A stretch of DNA of 24,607 nucleotides from assembly GCA_900547645.1 (NCBI GenBank), contig URHP01000020.1, positions 1 to 24,607 on the forward strand, written 5' to 3'. Origin of the DNA: an uncultured Eubacteriales bacterium (GTDB lineage Bacteria > Bacillota > Clostridia > Christensenellales > Borkfalkiaceae). The notes beneath the pieces were generated by a model. The model was not told where the DNA came from. It saw nothing but the letters and a program-made list of their open reading frames with translations, and did no database searches. The position numbers were made by a program, and so were the translations under genes. Of this stretch, positions 1-7,224 are shown piece by piece. Each line of letters starts with the position of its first letter. Within the stretch, counting starts at the first letter, position 1.

Positions 1-20
1 GAGATGTGTATAAGAGACAG
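1..20. other. Residual Nextera (Tn5 mosaic-end) sequencing adapter
   Basis: Bases 2-20 are exactly the 19-bp Tn5 mosaic end used in Nextera libraries, and the G at base 1 fits the read-2 version of the adapter. This is library-preparation sequence and not genomic. Biological sequence starts at about base 21. Confidence 0.97.
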
Positions 21-349
21 ATCTTGACGCCTGCGCCCGCACGGTACAGACTGCCGTCTATGCGGTTGACCATGTCCGAAACGCCGAGGATCCGTCCCCT
101 GTCCGCTACGACAACGGACTTGCGGCGCATCCCGCGCGCGTCGGTGAAACATCCGCTGACGACGATGTTCCGCTTTTCTTTGGACAGGATCGCAACGTCT
201 TCAAACAGGTTTGTCTCTCCCCGCAGTTCCCGTTCGTAACTCACCTCGCCGAGCGCCTGAAACCCGCACAGCACTGCGTCCGCCTGCAGATCGGGCCAGC
301 GCTCCGAAAATTCCGCGAGCGTGCCGCCCGTCACAAAACAGATCCGCAT
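21..349 (-). CDS. Probable carbon-nitrogen hydrolase (nitrilase superfamily), 3' end cut by contig end
   Basis: An open minus-strand frame starts at the ATG at 349 and runs for 109 complete codons into the adapter without a stop, so only the N-terminal part is present. A strong ribosome site (GGAGGGGG) sits 7 bases before the ATG. The protein opens with MRICFVTGGT. It contains SGCFTDARGMRRKSVVVADR followed by GRILGVSDMVNRIDGS, a beta-strand/Lys/beta-strand pattern like the region around the catalytic Lys in nitrilase-fold amidases (tentative). The catalytic Cys segment would lie beyond the contig end, so substrate and activity cannot be judged. A terminator (401-430) separates it from the DegV gene, so it probably has its own promoter, but I see no convincing one. 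The coding call is firm; the family is a moderate-confidence inference from motif resemblance. Confidence 0.6.
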
Positions 350-400
350 ACCGCTTCCCCCTCCACGCAGTATATGCGATGATCAGAAATTTTGCGCAGC

Positions 401-430
401 AAAAACGGCGCGGAGAGACTCCGCGCCGTT
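401..430 (-). terminator. Rho-independent terminator of the DegV gene
   Basis: A perfect 12-bp stem (404-415 with 419-430, arms AACGGCGCGGAG / CTCCGCGCCGTT) has a 3-base loop. Read on the minus strand it ends in a run of five T, 23 bases past the DegV stop codon. Confidence 0.9.
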
Positions 431-452
431 CAAAAGCCGCACCTGTGGCGGG

Positions 453-1322
453 TTATCTGTGGCGTCCTTTGAAAAAGAGTGCGACCGTTCCCGCTCCGGA
501 ATGCGTTCCGATAACGCTTCCGATCATATTTACATAGAAATTACGTGTTCCGAAACGGTTTTTGATCAGCCCGATCAGATACTCCACGTCCGCCGCGCAG
601 TCGCCGTGGCTGATGAACACGGGATCATCCTTTCCGAGTTCCTGGAGCTCCGTCATTCTGTCCACGAGCGCCGCGAGCGACTTCTTTCTGCCCATCGCCT
701 TGCCGATCGCGATCAGATGCCCCGCATCGTCCACATGCAGAACGGGCTTGATGTTCAGCATCTTCCCGACGACCGCCGTCGTTGCGGAAACCCTTCCGCC
801 GCGCTTCAGATGGAACAGATCATCCACCGTAAAGAAATGACAGATATGTCCTTTCAGCGCTTCGGCATATTCGACCGTCTCGTCAAGCGTCGCGCCAGCA
901 TCTGCTTTCTTTACGATATAATCCACGAACAATCCCTGCCCGAGCGACGCGCAGAGCGAATCGACCACGCGCACTTTGGCAAGATATTTTTCGGAAAGCT
1001 CTTTCGCCGCAATACAATAACTTTCATATGTCCCGGAAAGCCCCGAAGAAAAGGAAACGACAAGCACGTCGTTGCCCGCCTTGACCAACGGTTCCATGTG
1101 AGCAGCCGCCTGTGCGGGCGTCACCTGAAAGGTCTTGGGCATCGCACCGCCGCGCAGAAGTTCATAGAACTTTTTGACGTCCATGCTCTTGCCGTCGTCT
1201 CCGCCGTACGTCACGCCGTCCAGCGTAAACCCGAGCTGCACGCAGGCGACATCGTGCTGCGCATAATAATCGTCCGGGAGATCGCTTCCCGTATCCGTCA
1301 TCAGAACAAATTTTCTAGCCAT
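453..1322 (-). CDS. DegV family (fatty-acid-binding, FakB-like) protein
   Basis: The 289-residue product has the usual length and fold order of the DegV family, which binds a single fatty acid and, as FakB, presents it to the kinase FakA for phospholipid synthesis. Visible hallmarks are the N-terminal strand and binding loop VLMTDTGSDLP (residues 6-16), the segment TFQVTPAQ near residue 64, the VVSFSSGLSGTY loop near residue 88, and the C-terminal HGDCAADVEYL and MIGSVIGTHSGAGTVALFF, typical of the family end. The ATG at 1322 is preceded by GAGGA at suitable spacing. A consensus sigma-A promoter lies upstream (1373-1401) and a strong terminator follows, so it is a single-gene unit. Which fatty acid it carries cannot be told, and no fakA is in the window. 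Family assignment is secure. Confidence 0.93.
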   Translation of the reverse strand: MARKFVLMTDTGSDLPDDYYAQHDVACVQLGFTLDGVTYGGDDGKSMDVKKFYELLRGGAMPKTFQVTPAQAAAHMEPLVKAGNDVLVVSFSSGLSGTYESYCIAAKELSEKYLAKVRVVDSLCASLGQGLFVDYIVKKADAGATLDETVEYAEALKGHICHFFTVDDLFHLKRGGRVSATTAVVGKMLNIKPVLHVDDAGHLIAIGKAMGRKKSLAALVDRMTELQELGKDDPVFISHGDCAADVEYLIGLIKNRFGTRNFYVNMIGSVIGTHSGAGTVALFFKGRHR

Positions 1323-1372
1323 TTGATTTCGTCCTCAAAGTTTACTTGCGGAATTTCCCTCATTCCGTTTGA

Positions 1373-1401
1373 ATTATACACAAAGGAAACTAATTTGTCA
1401 A
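1373..1401 (-). promoter_or_regulatory. Sigma-A promoter of the DegV gene
   Basis: On the minus strand TTGACA (1396-1401) is separated by 17 bases from TATAAT (1373-1378), both perfect consensus. The predicted 5' leader is about 44 bases. It contains an inverted repeat GGAAT-n7-ATTCC (1351-1367) near the predicted start of transcription. A 12-bp palindrome CGCCTGCAGGCG (1403-1414) touches the upstream side of the -35. Confidence 0.9.
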
Positions 1402-1417
1402 TCGCCTGCAGGCGTCT

Positions 1418-1645
1418 TCACGGCAGGACGGTAAAATTTTTTACGCGCGTGATGCGGAACGTGAGCGTGACGACGCTCCCGCCCTTTTCTTCCCGCAGAG
1501 AAAAGGAAACCCTGCCGTCCAGATCGAAATATTCCTGTGCAACGTGCGCAAAATCGCGCACCGCCGCAGCCTCGCATTCCTCGGATATGACCGCCTTATC
1601 GCGGCGAAGCAGGTCTTCCAGCCTGCGCAGTTCCTCTTCCTTCAT
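1418..1645 (-). CDS. minE: Short, divergent MinE-like cell-division topological factor
   Basis: A 75-residue protein translated from an ATGA overlap with the end of minD, with GGGGGAG as ribosome site inside minD. Its order matches the MinE C-terminal (dimerisation/topological specificity) domain: DKAVISEE near residue 16 resembles the family's D-R-A-x-V-S-P-E, AVRDFAHVAQEYFDLD resembles the helix ending in KYIDID, then two beta-strands and the terminal ITRVKN resembling IKRVKR. Typical MinE has about 88-92 residues. Here roughly 15 N-terminal residues are missing, namely the amphipathic membrane-targeting segment. The contact helix that stimulates MinD ATPase may remain as EELRRLEDLLRRD. Position directly behind minD is the normal minD-minE order, which supports the call. 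I rely on pattern resemblance, so homology should be tested by profile search. Confidence 0.7.
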   Translation of the reverse strand: MKEEELRRLEDLLRRDKAVISEECEAAAVRDFAHVAQEYFDLDGRVSFSLREEKGGSVVTLTFRITRVKNFTVLP

Positions 1646-2364
1646 CCCCTTCTCCCCCGCACCTGCGCGACCGGGACGCGTTCCTGCAGCAAGACGTCCG
1701 CCAGCATCCGGAACGCGCGCGATTTCGGCACGATATTTTCAGAAAAAACCTTCTCATCCTCGGGCAGCGCCGCAACGAGCGGCAGACGAAGTGTTGCGGC
1801 GATCTCCTCGGGCGAGAGCAACTCACTGCGCCGTCTTTCGCGGCGGGACAGATTGACGACCAGCCCGACGGAGGAAAAACGATAGCTCTTTAAGATTCCC
1901 GTCACGCGGTCGGCGTCGCGCAGGGCGGAAATATGCGGCGTTGTGACGAGCAACGCCTCTTCCGCGCAGGATGCGGCACGATGAAACCCGTCCTCGATGC
2001 CCGCGGGTGAATCGATCAGGATAAAATCGAACTGCGGCGAGAGCGTCTCCAGAACAAGGCGGATCGCTTGCGGCGAAACATAGCGCTCGAGCACGCGGTT
2101 GCTGGAAAGGGAAAAGAGCGTCGGATAGTACGGATGCGCGACAAGCGCCTGTTTGGGGCGGCATCTGCCTTCGACTGCGTCCATCACGTCATAGAGCGCG
2201 CGATTTTCCACGCCCAAAACGACGTCGGCATTGTTCAAACCGAAATCGAGATCGCAGACGACGACACGATACCCCCGCCGCGCAAGCTGTACGCCGAGAT
2301 TGCAGCAGACGGTCGTCTTTCCGACGCCGCCCTTTCCCGACGTTACTACGATCTTTCTTGCCAT
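1642..2364 (-). CDS. minD: MinD-like septum-site ParA/MinD ATPase, lacking the C-terminal membrane helix
   Basis: A 240-residue P-loop ATPase of the ParA/MinD family. The deviant Walker A KGGVGKTT is at residues 11-18, followed by NLGVQLARRGYRVVVCDLD and FGLNNADVVLG (a MinD signature), DSPAGIEDGFHRAA (Walker B, near residue 120) and TTPHISALRDADRV. The start is the ATG at 2364, preceded by GGGAGG; a longer open frame upstream is non-coding. MinD normally places MinC at the membrane to block polar division and oscillates or localises with MinE. Usual length is about 265-270 residues. This one stops right after the helix AFRMLADVLLQERVPV, so the usual linker and amphipathic membrane-targeting sequence are absent and no other frame supplies them. 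No minC is adjacent. MinD is favoured over other ParA-like proteins because of FGLNNADVVLG and the following MinE-like gene. Confidence 0.85.
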   Translation of the reverse strand: MARKIVVTSGKGGVGKTTVCCNLGVQLARRGYRVVVCDLDFGLNNADVVLGVENRALYDVMDAVEGRCRPKQALVAHPYYPTLFSLSSNRVLERYVSPQAIRLVLETLSPQFDFILIDSPAGIEDGFHRAASCAEEALLVTTPHISALRDADRVTGILKSYRFSSVGLVVNLSRRERRRSELLSPEEIAATLRLPLVAALPEDEKVFSENIVPKSRAFRMLADVLLQERVPVAQVRGRRG

Positions 2365-2460
2365 GTTCCCTCCCGCGCGCGCGTTTTTCCGTATTTTATC
2401 ATACCGACATGCGCAGTATTGGGGCGGATCCTGTCGGAAAAAATCTGTTTTTGTCCAAAA

Positions 2461-2487
2461 GAAAACTCCGCCTGTGGCGGAGTTTTC
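2461..2487 (-). terminator. Rho-independent terminator after the ABC transporter / mini-ORF unit
   Basis: A 12-bp perfect stem (GAAAACTCCGCC with GGCGGAGTTTTC, 2461-2472 and 2476-2487) has a 3-base loop. On the minus strand it is followed by TTTTGG, and the arm itself provides another T run. It starts one base after the stop of the 24-codon ORF and separates the marR-ABC unit from minD. Confidence 0.88.
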
Positions 2488-2488
2488 T

Positions 2489-2563
2489 TCATTTTCCGAG
2501 CAATTCGCGAATGTACTTCTCGTATTCTTCGTCCGTAAGTTTTTTGACTTTCTTCTTTGCCAT
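2489..2563 (-). CDS. 24-residue Lys/Glu-rich mini-protein, unrecognised
   Basis: A 25-codon frame (ATG at 2563, stop TGA at 2489-2491) encodes a charged peptide beginning MAKKKVKKLTDEEYEKYIRE and ending LLGK. Ribosome site AAGGGGAG lies 5 bases before the ATG. It occupies almost all the space between the ABC transporter stop (54 bases away) and the terminator, in the same transcript. A lysine-rich head followed by a predicted amphipathic helix is compatible with a nucleic-acid- or membrane-binding micropeptide, but no function can be assigned. The good start signal, tight fit to the terminator and absence of alternative features argue that it is translated. Confidence 0.6.
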   Translation of the reverse strand: MAKKKVKKLTDEEYEKYIRELLGK

Positions 2564-2617
2564 TGGCGCTCCCCTTGCGGAATAGAGTACCGACAGTATG
2601 GACGAGCCGCCGCCCTT

Positions 2618-5449
2618 TTATTCGGTCCGCAGAGCAATGACGGGATCTTTTTTCGCCGCCGACTGCGCGGGAATGAGACCGGAAATGAGCGTCAGAACAA
2701 CGCTGACAAGTACCATGATGAGCGCCGTCGTAAACGGCAGAGCGGCGATCCCCGCGATTCCCGTCAGCGACTTGATGGCAATATTGATGAAGATCGAGAT
2801 AAAATAGGCGAGTCCGATGCCGATGAGCCCTGCGGCAAGTCCGATGATGAACGTCTCCGCATTGAACAGGTTGCGGACGTCCTGCTTTCGCGCGCCGAGC
2901 GATCGCAGAACGCCGATCTCCTTGACGCGCTCCACCACCGAGACATAGGTGATAATGCCGATCATGACGGAAGACACCACCAGCGAGATCGCAGTGAACG
3001 CCACAAGCACATAGGTGATGATGTCGAGGATCTGCTGGACCATGCCCATCAGAAGCCCCACCGTATCGGTATAAGTGATCTGCAGCGCGCGGTCCTCCTC
3101 GCTGCCGTCGTGGTCGGTATTCCATTGATCGAGATAAGCGAGGATATTTTCTTTGCTGTCGAAATCCGTTGCATAGATCGCGATGCGGCTGACGTCATTG
3201 CTTCCGCCCAGCGTCTTGATCGCGGAATCGGGCGTCTGTGCAATATATACGCTCGTTCCGGGAAGCACTTCGTAGAGCGTATATCCGCTCGTCAGATTTT
3301 CCGTCGCAACAGGCAGAAGATACAGATCGGTCCCGTTATAACTGTATTTCGCATCTTCGCTGTTCATCCATTGCACGATCTGCGAATTGATATTGCCCGC
3401 TATGTAGGCTTTAACGGTATTCTCCGTGAGATTGAGTCCTGCAGAAAGGCATCCGTAAGAGAGTCCGTCTTTCAGACGAAGGATCCCCGAAATTTTCAGG
3501 TTAAGCCCTTCTCCTTCCCCTGCCGTGAATTGATCGTTGTCTCTCTGTCCGGCATAGGTGAATGCATATTGCCCGGACAAATAGGACAACTGCGTCCAGC
3601 TTTCGTTCTTCGTATAGACCTGATCGTTGTAGAAAAAGGTATATTCTTTCCCGAGGATCTCGTCAAAATTCACCCGATCCGCATTCGGATCGTCCACAGC
3701 CGCGCCGTCTTCATCGCCCAGATTAAACAAGTCCATGAAGCGGTCTTCTTCCAGAAGCCCCAGCTGCGCGAGCGTAAGGTCCGTCACCTGATTGTTGGCC
3801 CCGACAACAAGCACCGCCTCATTTACATTCTGCGGGAAGTGACCGGCGATCACATCGTACTGCGAACGGACATATTCCCCGTACCCGAGATTGGTCTCGT
3901 CCGAGGTCCCGGGCATCACGTTGACGACGTCCAGAAAGTAATCCGCATAGCCGATCAGGGAATCATACTGCGAGGCGAAAGCCATCAGATCGATGATATA
4001 TTTATTTTTCAGATTGGAAAGAGAACGAGTGGTCAGCTCCGTCCGGCTGCTGTCGCCTTCAGGAAAGGTCTCTGCCTGCAGGAACAGATTGTCGGAGATG
4101 GCCGCGCCGTAACTGTACATGAGTTCCGCATACCATTCAGGATTCATCTGTTCAAGATAGTTCAGGTAATCTTCGCTGATGTTGTTCTGTGTCGCCATGC
4201 CGTTCGCCAGGCTCGTCAGAAACGAATCGATATAGACCTGATCGTCCAGCTGCGACAGATCGGGCATATCCTGCGGAGAAGTGAAGGATGTCATGGCGGA
4301 CGCAAGATCGAAAGAACTCTCCGAAATGGTCACGGGATAATAAGAGAGCATATCTTCTTCCGTCTTCCGAACGTAATTGTTGAAGCCGCTCGAAAGCGCA
4401 AGCACCAGGCTGACGCTGACAATGCCGATACTCCCCGCAACCGACGTCAGGATGGTGCGTCCCTTCTTGGTGAGCAGATTTTTGGCGCTCAGCGCAAGCG
4501 ACGTCAGAAAGCTCATACGTGCGCGCGGCAGCTTTGGCTTGCGCGCTTTTTTGCCCCTTTTTCCTGCCGGCTGCGCGGGAAATTCGGACATGACGGGCGG
4601 AACAGCACTTTGAGATGCATCCCCCCCCGCGTCGTCCTGCGCCATTTCCGGCCCGGCGGAAATTTCTTCGGCAAAATCTTCCCGCCCCGCTTCCTGTCCG
4701 ACAGGAGCTTCTTCGGCAAAATCTTCCCGCACAGGCTCTTCCGGTCCCTGCGAAGCAGCTTCTTCCGCCGAATCATATGGCATGGAATCGGATTCCACCA
4801 CGCCGTCTTTCAGACGCACGATACGCGTCGCATACTGATAGGCAAGTTCGGGATTGTGCGTGACCATGATGACGAGCCGTTCGCCCGCGATCTCCTTGAT
4901 GAGATCCATGATCTGCACGCTCGTTGCGGAATCGAGCGCGCCCGTCGGTTCGTCCGCAAGCAGAATATCGGGATTGTTGACGAGCGCCCGCGCAATGGCA
5001 ACGCGCTGCATCTGCCCGCCCGACAGCTGATTGGGCTTTTTATCGAGTTCATTCCCGAGCCCCACGCGTTCGAGTGCCTGCGCCGCGCGCTTTTTACGCT
5101 CCTCTTTGCCGACGCCGGCGATCGTGAGCGCAAGCTCGACGTTCCCGAGCACCGTCTGGTGCGGGATCAGATTGTACGTCTGAAAGATGAACCCGATGCG
5201 GTGATTGCGGTAGACGTCCCAATCGCGATCCTTATAATCCTTGGTCGAACGCCCCTGAATGATAAGGTCGCCCGACGTATAGTGATCGAGCCCGCCGATA
5301 ATATTGAGCAACGTCGTCTTGCCGCACCCGGACGCACCGAGAATGCAGACGAATTCGTTCTCACGGAATTCAAGACTCACGCCTTTGAGCGCGTGAACAT
5401 CTCCGGAAGCGACTTTATAGACCTTCCGGATATCGGTCAGTTTCAGCAT
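2618..5449 (-). CDS. ABC transporter fusion: ATP-binding domain plus FtsX/MacB-type permease with large extracytoplasmic domain
   Basis: A 943-residue single polypeptide. Residues 1-225 are a LolD/MacB-type ATPase: Walker A GASGCGKT (38-45), Q-loop [10 protein letters not shown] (89-98), signature LSGGQ (142-146), Walker B ILLADEP (162-168) and the switch His in MVTHN (near 198). An acidic linker (about 230-310) contains two copies of REDFAEE and ends in a basic stretch. One membrane segment (about 335-358) precedes a large extracytoplasmic domain of about 430 residues. Three C-terminal membrane segments (from about 805) contain the FtsX-like [21 protein letters not shown], and the protein ends [11 protein letters not shown]. 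Such mechanotransmitter transporters export or sense peptides, lipoproteins or antibiotics; the cargo here is unknown. Ribosome site GAGGAAAC precedes the ATG at 5449. A marR-type gene lies 39 bases upstream in the same transcript, suggesting stress- or antibiotic-responsive control. Confidence 0.92.
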   Translation of the reverse strand: MLKLTDIRKVYKVASGDVHALKGVSLEFRENEFVCILGASGCGKTTLLNIIGGLDHYTSGDLIIQGRSTKDYKDRDWDVYRNHRIGFIFQTYNLIPHQTVLGNVELALTIAGVGKEERKKRAAQALERVGLGNELDKKPNQLSGGQMQRVAIARALVNNPDILLADEPTGALDSATSVQIMDLIKEIAGERLVIMVTHNPELAYQYATRIVRLKDGVVESDSMPYDSAEEAASQGPEEPVREDFAEEAPVGQEAGREDFAEEISAGPEMAQDDAGGDASQSAVPPVMSEFPAQPAGKRGKKARKPKLPRARMSFLTSLALSAKNLLTKKGRTILTSVAGSIGIVSVSLVLALSSGFNNYVRKTEEDMLSYYPVTISESSFDLASAMTSFTSPQDMPDLSQLDDQVYIDSFLTSLANGMATQNNISEDYLNYLEQMNPEWYAELMYSYGAAISDNLFLQAETFPEGDSSRTELTTRSLSNLKNKYIIDLMAFASQYDSLIGYADYFLDVVNVMPGTSDETNLGYGEYVRSQYDVIAGHFPQNVNEAVLVVGANNQVTDLTLAQLGLLEEDRFMDLFNLGDEDGAAVDDPNADRVNFDEILGKEYTFFYNDQVYTKNESWTQLSYLSGQYAFTYAGQRDNDQFTAGEGEGLNLKISGILRLKDGLSYGCLSAGLNLTENTVKAYIAGNINSQIVQWMNSEDAKYSYNGTDLYLLPVATENLTSGYTLYEVLPGTSVYIAQTPDSAIKTLGGSNDVSRIAIYATDFDSKENILAYLDQWNTDHDGSEEDRALQITYTDTVGLLMGMVQQILDIITYVLVAFTAISLVVSSVMIGIITYVSVVERVKEIGVLRSLGARKQDVRNLFNAETFIIGLAAGLIGIGLAYFISIFINIAIKSLTGIAGIAALPFTTALIMVLVSVVLTLISGLIPAQSAAKKDPVIALRTE

Positions 5450-5488
5450 ATAGTTTCCTCAAATCGCCGCCAGGCGAAACGGACGCGA

Positions 5489-5959
5489 TTATTTCGCAGA
5501 AGGATTCTTTTCTTCCGCAATTTCCTTCATGACCTTGTCGATCGCCTTGCGAAGATCTTCGTACAGATCAAAGAACGCCTTTACCTTGTCTTCGCCGATC
5601 TCTTTGACGATGCGCTCCATCGTCACATTGGCTTCCTTGCACTGCTCCTCGAAAACGGCGCGGGAATTGTTGGACAGGCGGATATAGGCGATCTTGCGAT
5701 CGGTAGGCGATGCGACACGCGCCACAACGCCCTCTTTTTCCATCTTGGTCACGATCTGCGAGACCGCCGAACGGGTGATGCCGAGACGGCGCGCAAGCTC
5801 GGACGAGATGATGCTCTTTCCCTTTTCCTCTTCCAGAATGACTTCTCTGAGAAGGCGGAATTCCGTTCTCGACAGTTCGTGAACGCCGGCAAAAAAGTTG
5901 ATGTTCTCCATGTTCCGCATCAGCTGAAAGCATTTGATGAGGTACTCGTTGATTTCCAT
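5489..5959 (-). CDS. MarR-family winged-helix transcriptional regulator
   Basis: The 156-residue protein has the length and layout of MarR repressors: N-terminal helices, then LSRTEFRLLREVI, ISSELARRLGITRSAVSQIV (helix-turn-helix, about residues 50-70), the wing GVVARVASPTDRKIAYIRLS, and long C-terminal dimerisation helices. A strong ribosome site (AGGAGGAG) lies 8 bases before the ATG at 5959. It is the first gene of a unit with the downstream ABC transporter. Its promoter is perfect consensus and is overlapped by palindromes (6001-6012 and 6037-6053) that are good candidate binding sites, so autorepression together with the transporter is likely. The inducing ligand is unknown. Confidence 0.93.
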   Translation of the reverse strand: MEINEYLIKCFQLMRNMENINFFAGVHELSRTEFRLLREVILEEEKGKSIISSELARRLGITRSAVSQIVTKMEKEGVVARVASPTDRKIAYIRLSNNSRAVFEEQCKEANVTMERIVKEIGEDKVKAFFDLYEDLRKAIDKVMKEIAEEKNPSAK

Positions 5960-6024
5960 ATGGCATACTCCTCCTAACTGTTTTTGCTCATAATTTGTGC
6001 TTGTCTGAACAATTTACCAGCTTT

Positions 6025-6053
6025 ATTATAACGCGCTTGACAGGGATTGTCAA
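6025..6053 (-). promoter_or_regulatory. Consensus sigma-A promoter of marR-ABC with overlapping palindrome
   Basis: Minus strand: TTGACA (6048-6053), 17-base spacer, TATAAT (6025-6030). The -35 is one arm of a palindrome TTGACA-GGGAT-TGTCAA (6037-6053). A second inverted repeat, TTGTCTGAACAA (6001-6012), lies in the early leader, about 12 bases past the -10. Both positions suit repression by the encoded MarR protein. Confidence 0.88.
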
Positions 6054-6091
6054 CCCCCTGCAACGATATTTCCTGCAAATTCACAATTTTC

Positions 6092-7216
6092 TCATTTTTT
6101 ACACGGCGGCGTCCCAAAGTAGGCGTACAGCGTACAGGCGAGCCGCGCATTCCAGAGCCGGCGCTTCTTATCCGCCCTGCCGCCGAATGCGCGCTCCGCG
6201 TTTTCGTAGGCGGACAGAAAATAGCAGCTCCAGTCGGGAAGCGAACGGAACATCCTGCCGAAGTCACGGTACAGTCCCTGCAGGTCGCCGTCCCCCATCC
6301 GCTCGCCGTAGGGCGGGTTGGAAAGAATGACGCCGTACCGCTCTGCAGAGACAAAACGTCGCATATCCTGCGTGCGGAAGACGATGTCCTTTTCCACCCC
6401 GGCGCGCGAAGCATGGAAGCAGGCGATCTCCACCGCCTTTGCGGAGAGGTCGGATGCAAACAGCGGAGGAAGCGGTCCGCGCTCTTCAAGGTCGCGCGCC
6501 TCCTCCCGCGCGCGGTGCAAAACGCCGTCCGGCGCGCATTTCCAGCGCGTGAAATCAAACCCGCGCGCGATCCCCGGGGCAATGTTGCGCATATAGAGCG
6601 CTGCTTCAATGGGGAGCGTCCCGCTTCCGCAGAAGAGATCGGCAAACGGCTTCCCTGCACGGAAAAAGGAACTTTCGACCATTGCCGCCGCCGTCGTCTC
6701 CCGCAGCGGCGCTTCATACGTACGCACGCGGTAGCCCCGCTTATGCAGTCCGTCGCCCGAAGTATCCAATGTAAGATACGCCGTGTTCTCATGGAGATAG
6801 ACACCGACGATCGCACGTTCTCCCCGTTCATCCAGCGTCTGTACGCCGAATTTACGTTTGAGACGCTCTGCGATCGCCTTTTTAACGACGCCGCCCGTCG
6901 CCTTGACCGCCATAAGATTGCTCTTGACGCATTTCCCGTCCATGAGGATACGCGTATGCGGCGTGAAATAGTCTTCCCACGCGATCGCCGACACCCCGTC
7001 GAAGAGTGCGTCAAAATCGGGGGAGGGAAATTCCCCCACCCCGATGAGAACGCGTTCGCCTGCACGCAGGCGGACGTTGAGACGGGCGACGTCCTGCCAA
7101 TCGCCTTCGAGCAGAAGCCTGCCCGAAAGCGCCGGACATTCGCCGTAGCCGAGTTCTTTCAGCTGCCGCTTGACGGACGCTTCCACGCCCGCCGCGGCAG
7201 GGATCCAGAGTTTCAT
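6092..7216 (-). CDS. THUMP-domain class I methyltransferase, 23S rRNA G2445-type (YpsC/RlmL N-domain family)
   Basis: The 374-residue protein combines an N-terminal ferredoxin-like/THUMP RNA-binding region (about residues 1-155, with SGRLLLEGDWQDVARLNVRL) and a Rossmann methyltransferase. Signature pieces are LHKRGYR (158-164), DLFCGSGTLPIEAA (193-206, SAM-binding), SDLSAKAVEIA near 255 and the catalytic SNPPYGERMG (299-308), a motif for exocyclic-amine methylation of guanine. B. subtilis YpsC has the same length and lacks the second methyltransferase domain of E. coli RlmL; this gene is of that short type. The ribosome site is modest (AAGGAT, 11 bases from the ATG). It starts 8 bases after the stop of the CNNM/CBS gene and is probably cotranscribed with it. 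No clear terminator follows, so read-through into marR is possible. Confidence 0.92.
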   Translation of the reverse strand: MKLWIPAAAGVEASVKRQLKELGYGECPALSGRLLLEGDWQDVARLNVRLRAGERVLIGVGEFPSPDFDALFDGVSAIAWEDYFTPHTRILMDGKCVKSNLMAVKATGGVVKKAIAERLKRKFGVQTLDERGERAIVGVYLHENTAYLTLDTSGDGLHKRGYRVRTYEAPLRETTAAAMVESSFFRAGKPFADLFCGSGTLPIEAALYMRNIAPGIARGFDFTRWKCAPDGVLHRAREEARDLEERGPLPPLFASDLSAKAVEIACFHASRAGVEKDIVFRTQDMRRFVSAERYGVILSNPPYGERMGDGDLQGLYRDFGRMFRSLPDWSCYFLSAYENAERAFGGRADKKRRLWNARLACTLYAYFGTPPCKK

Positions 7217-7224
7217 CGATGATA

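Noticed and set aside
1..20. Inverted 19-bp ends resembling a Tn5 transposon
   Set aside because: They are mosaic ends from in-vitro library tagmentation with an index attached, and no transposase gene is present.
2365..2460. Promoter for minD
   Set aside because: Only a TATGAT-like -10 is visible, with no acceptable -35 at 16-18 bases, so it was not listed.
2231..5977. A 1248-codon open frame on the plus strand
   Set aside because: It is entirely antisense to marR, the ABC transporter and part of minD. It lacks any domain or start signal and arises because GC-biased codons leave the antisense frame free of stops.
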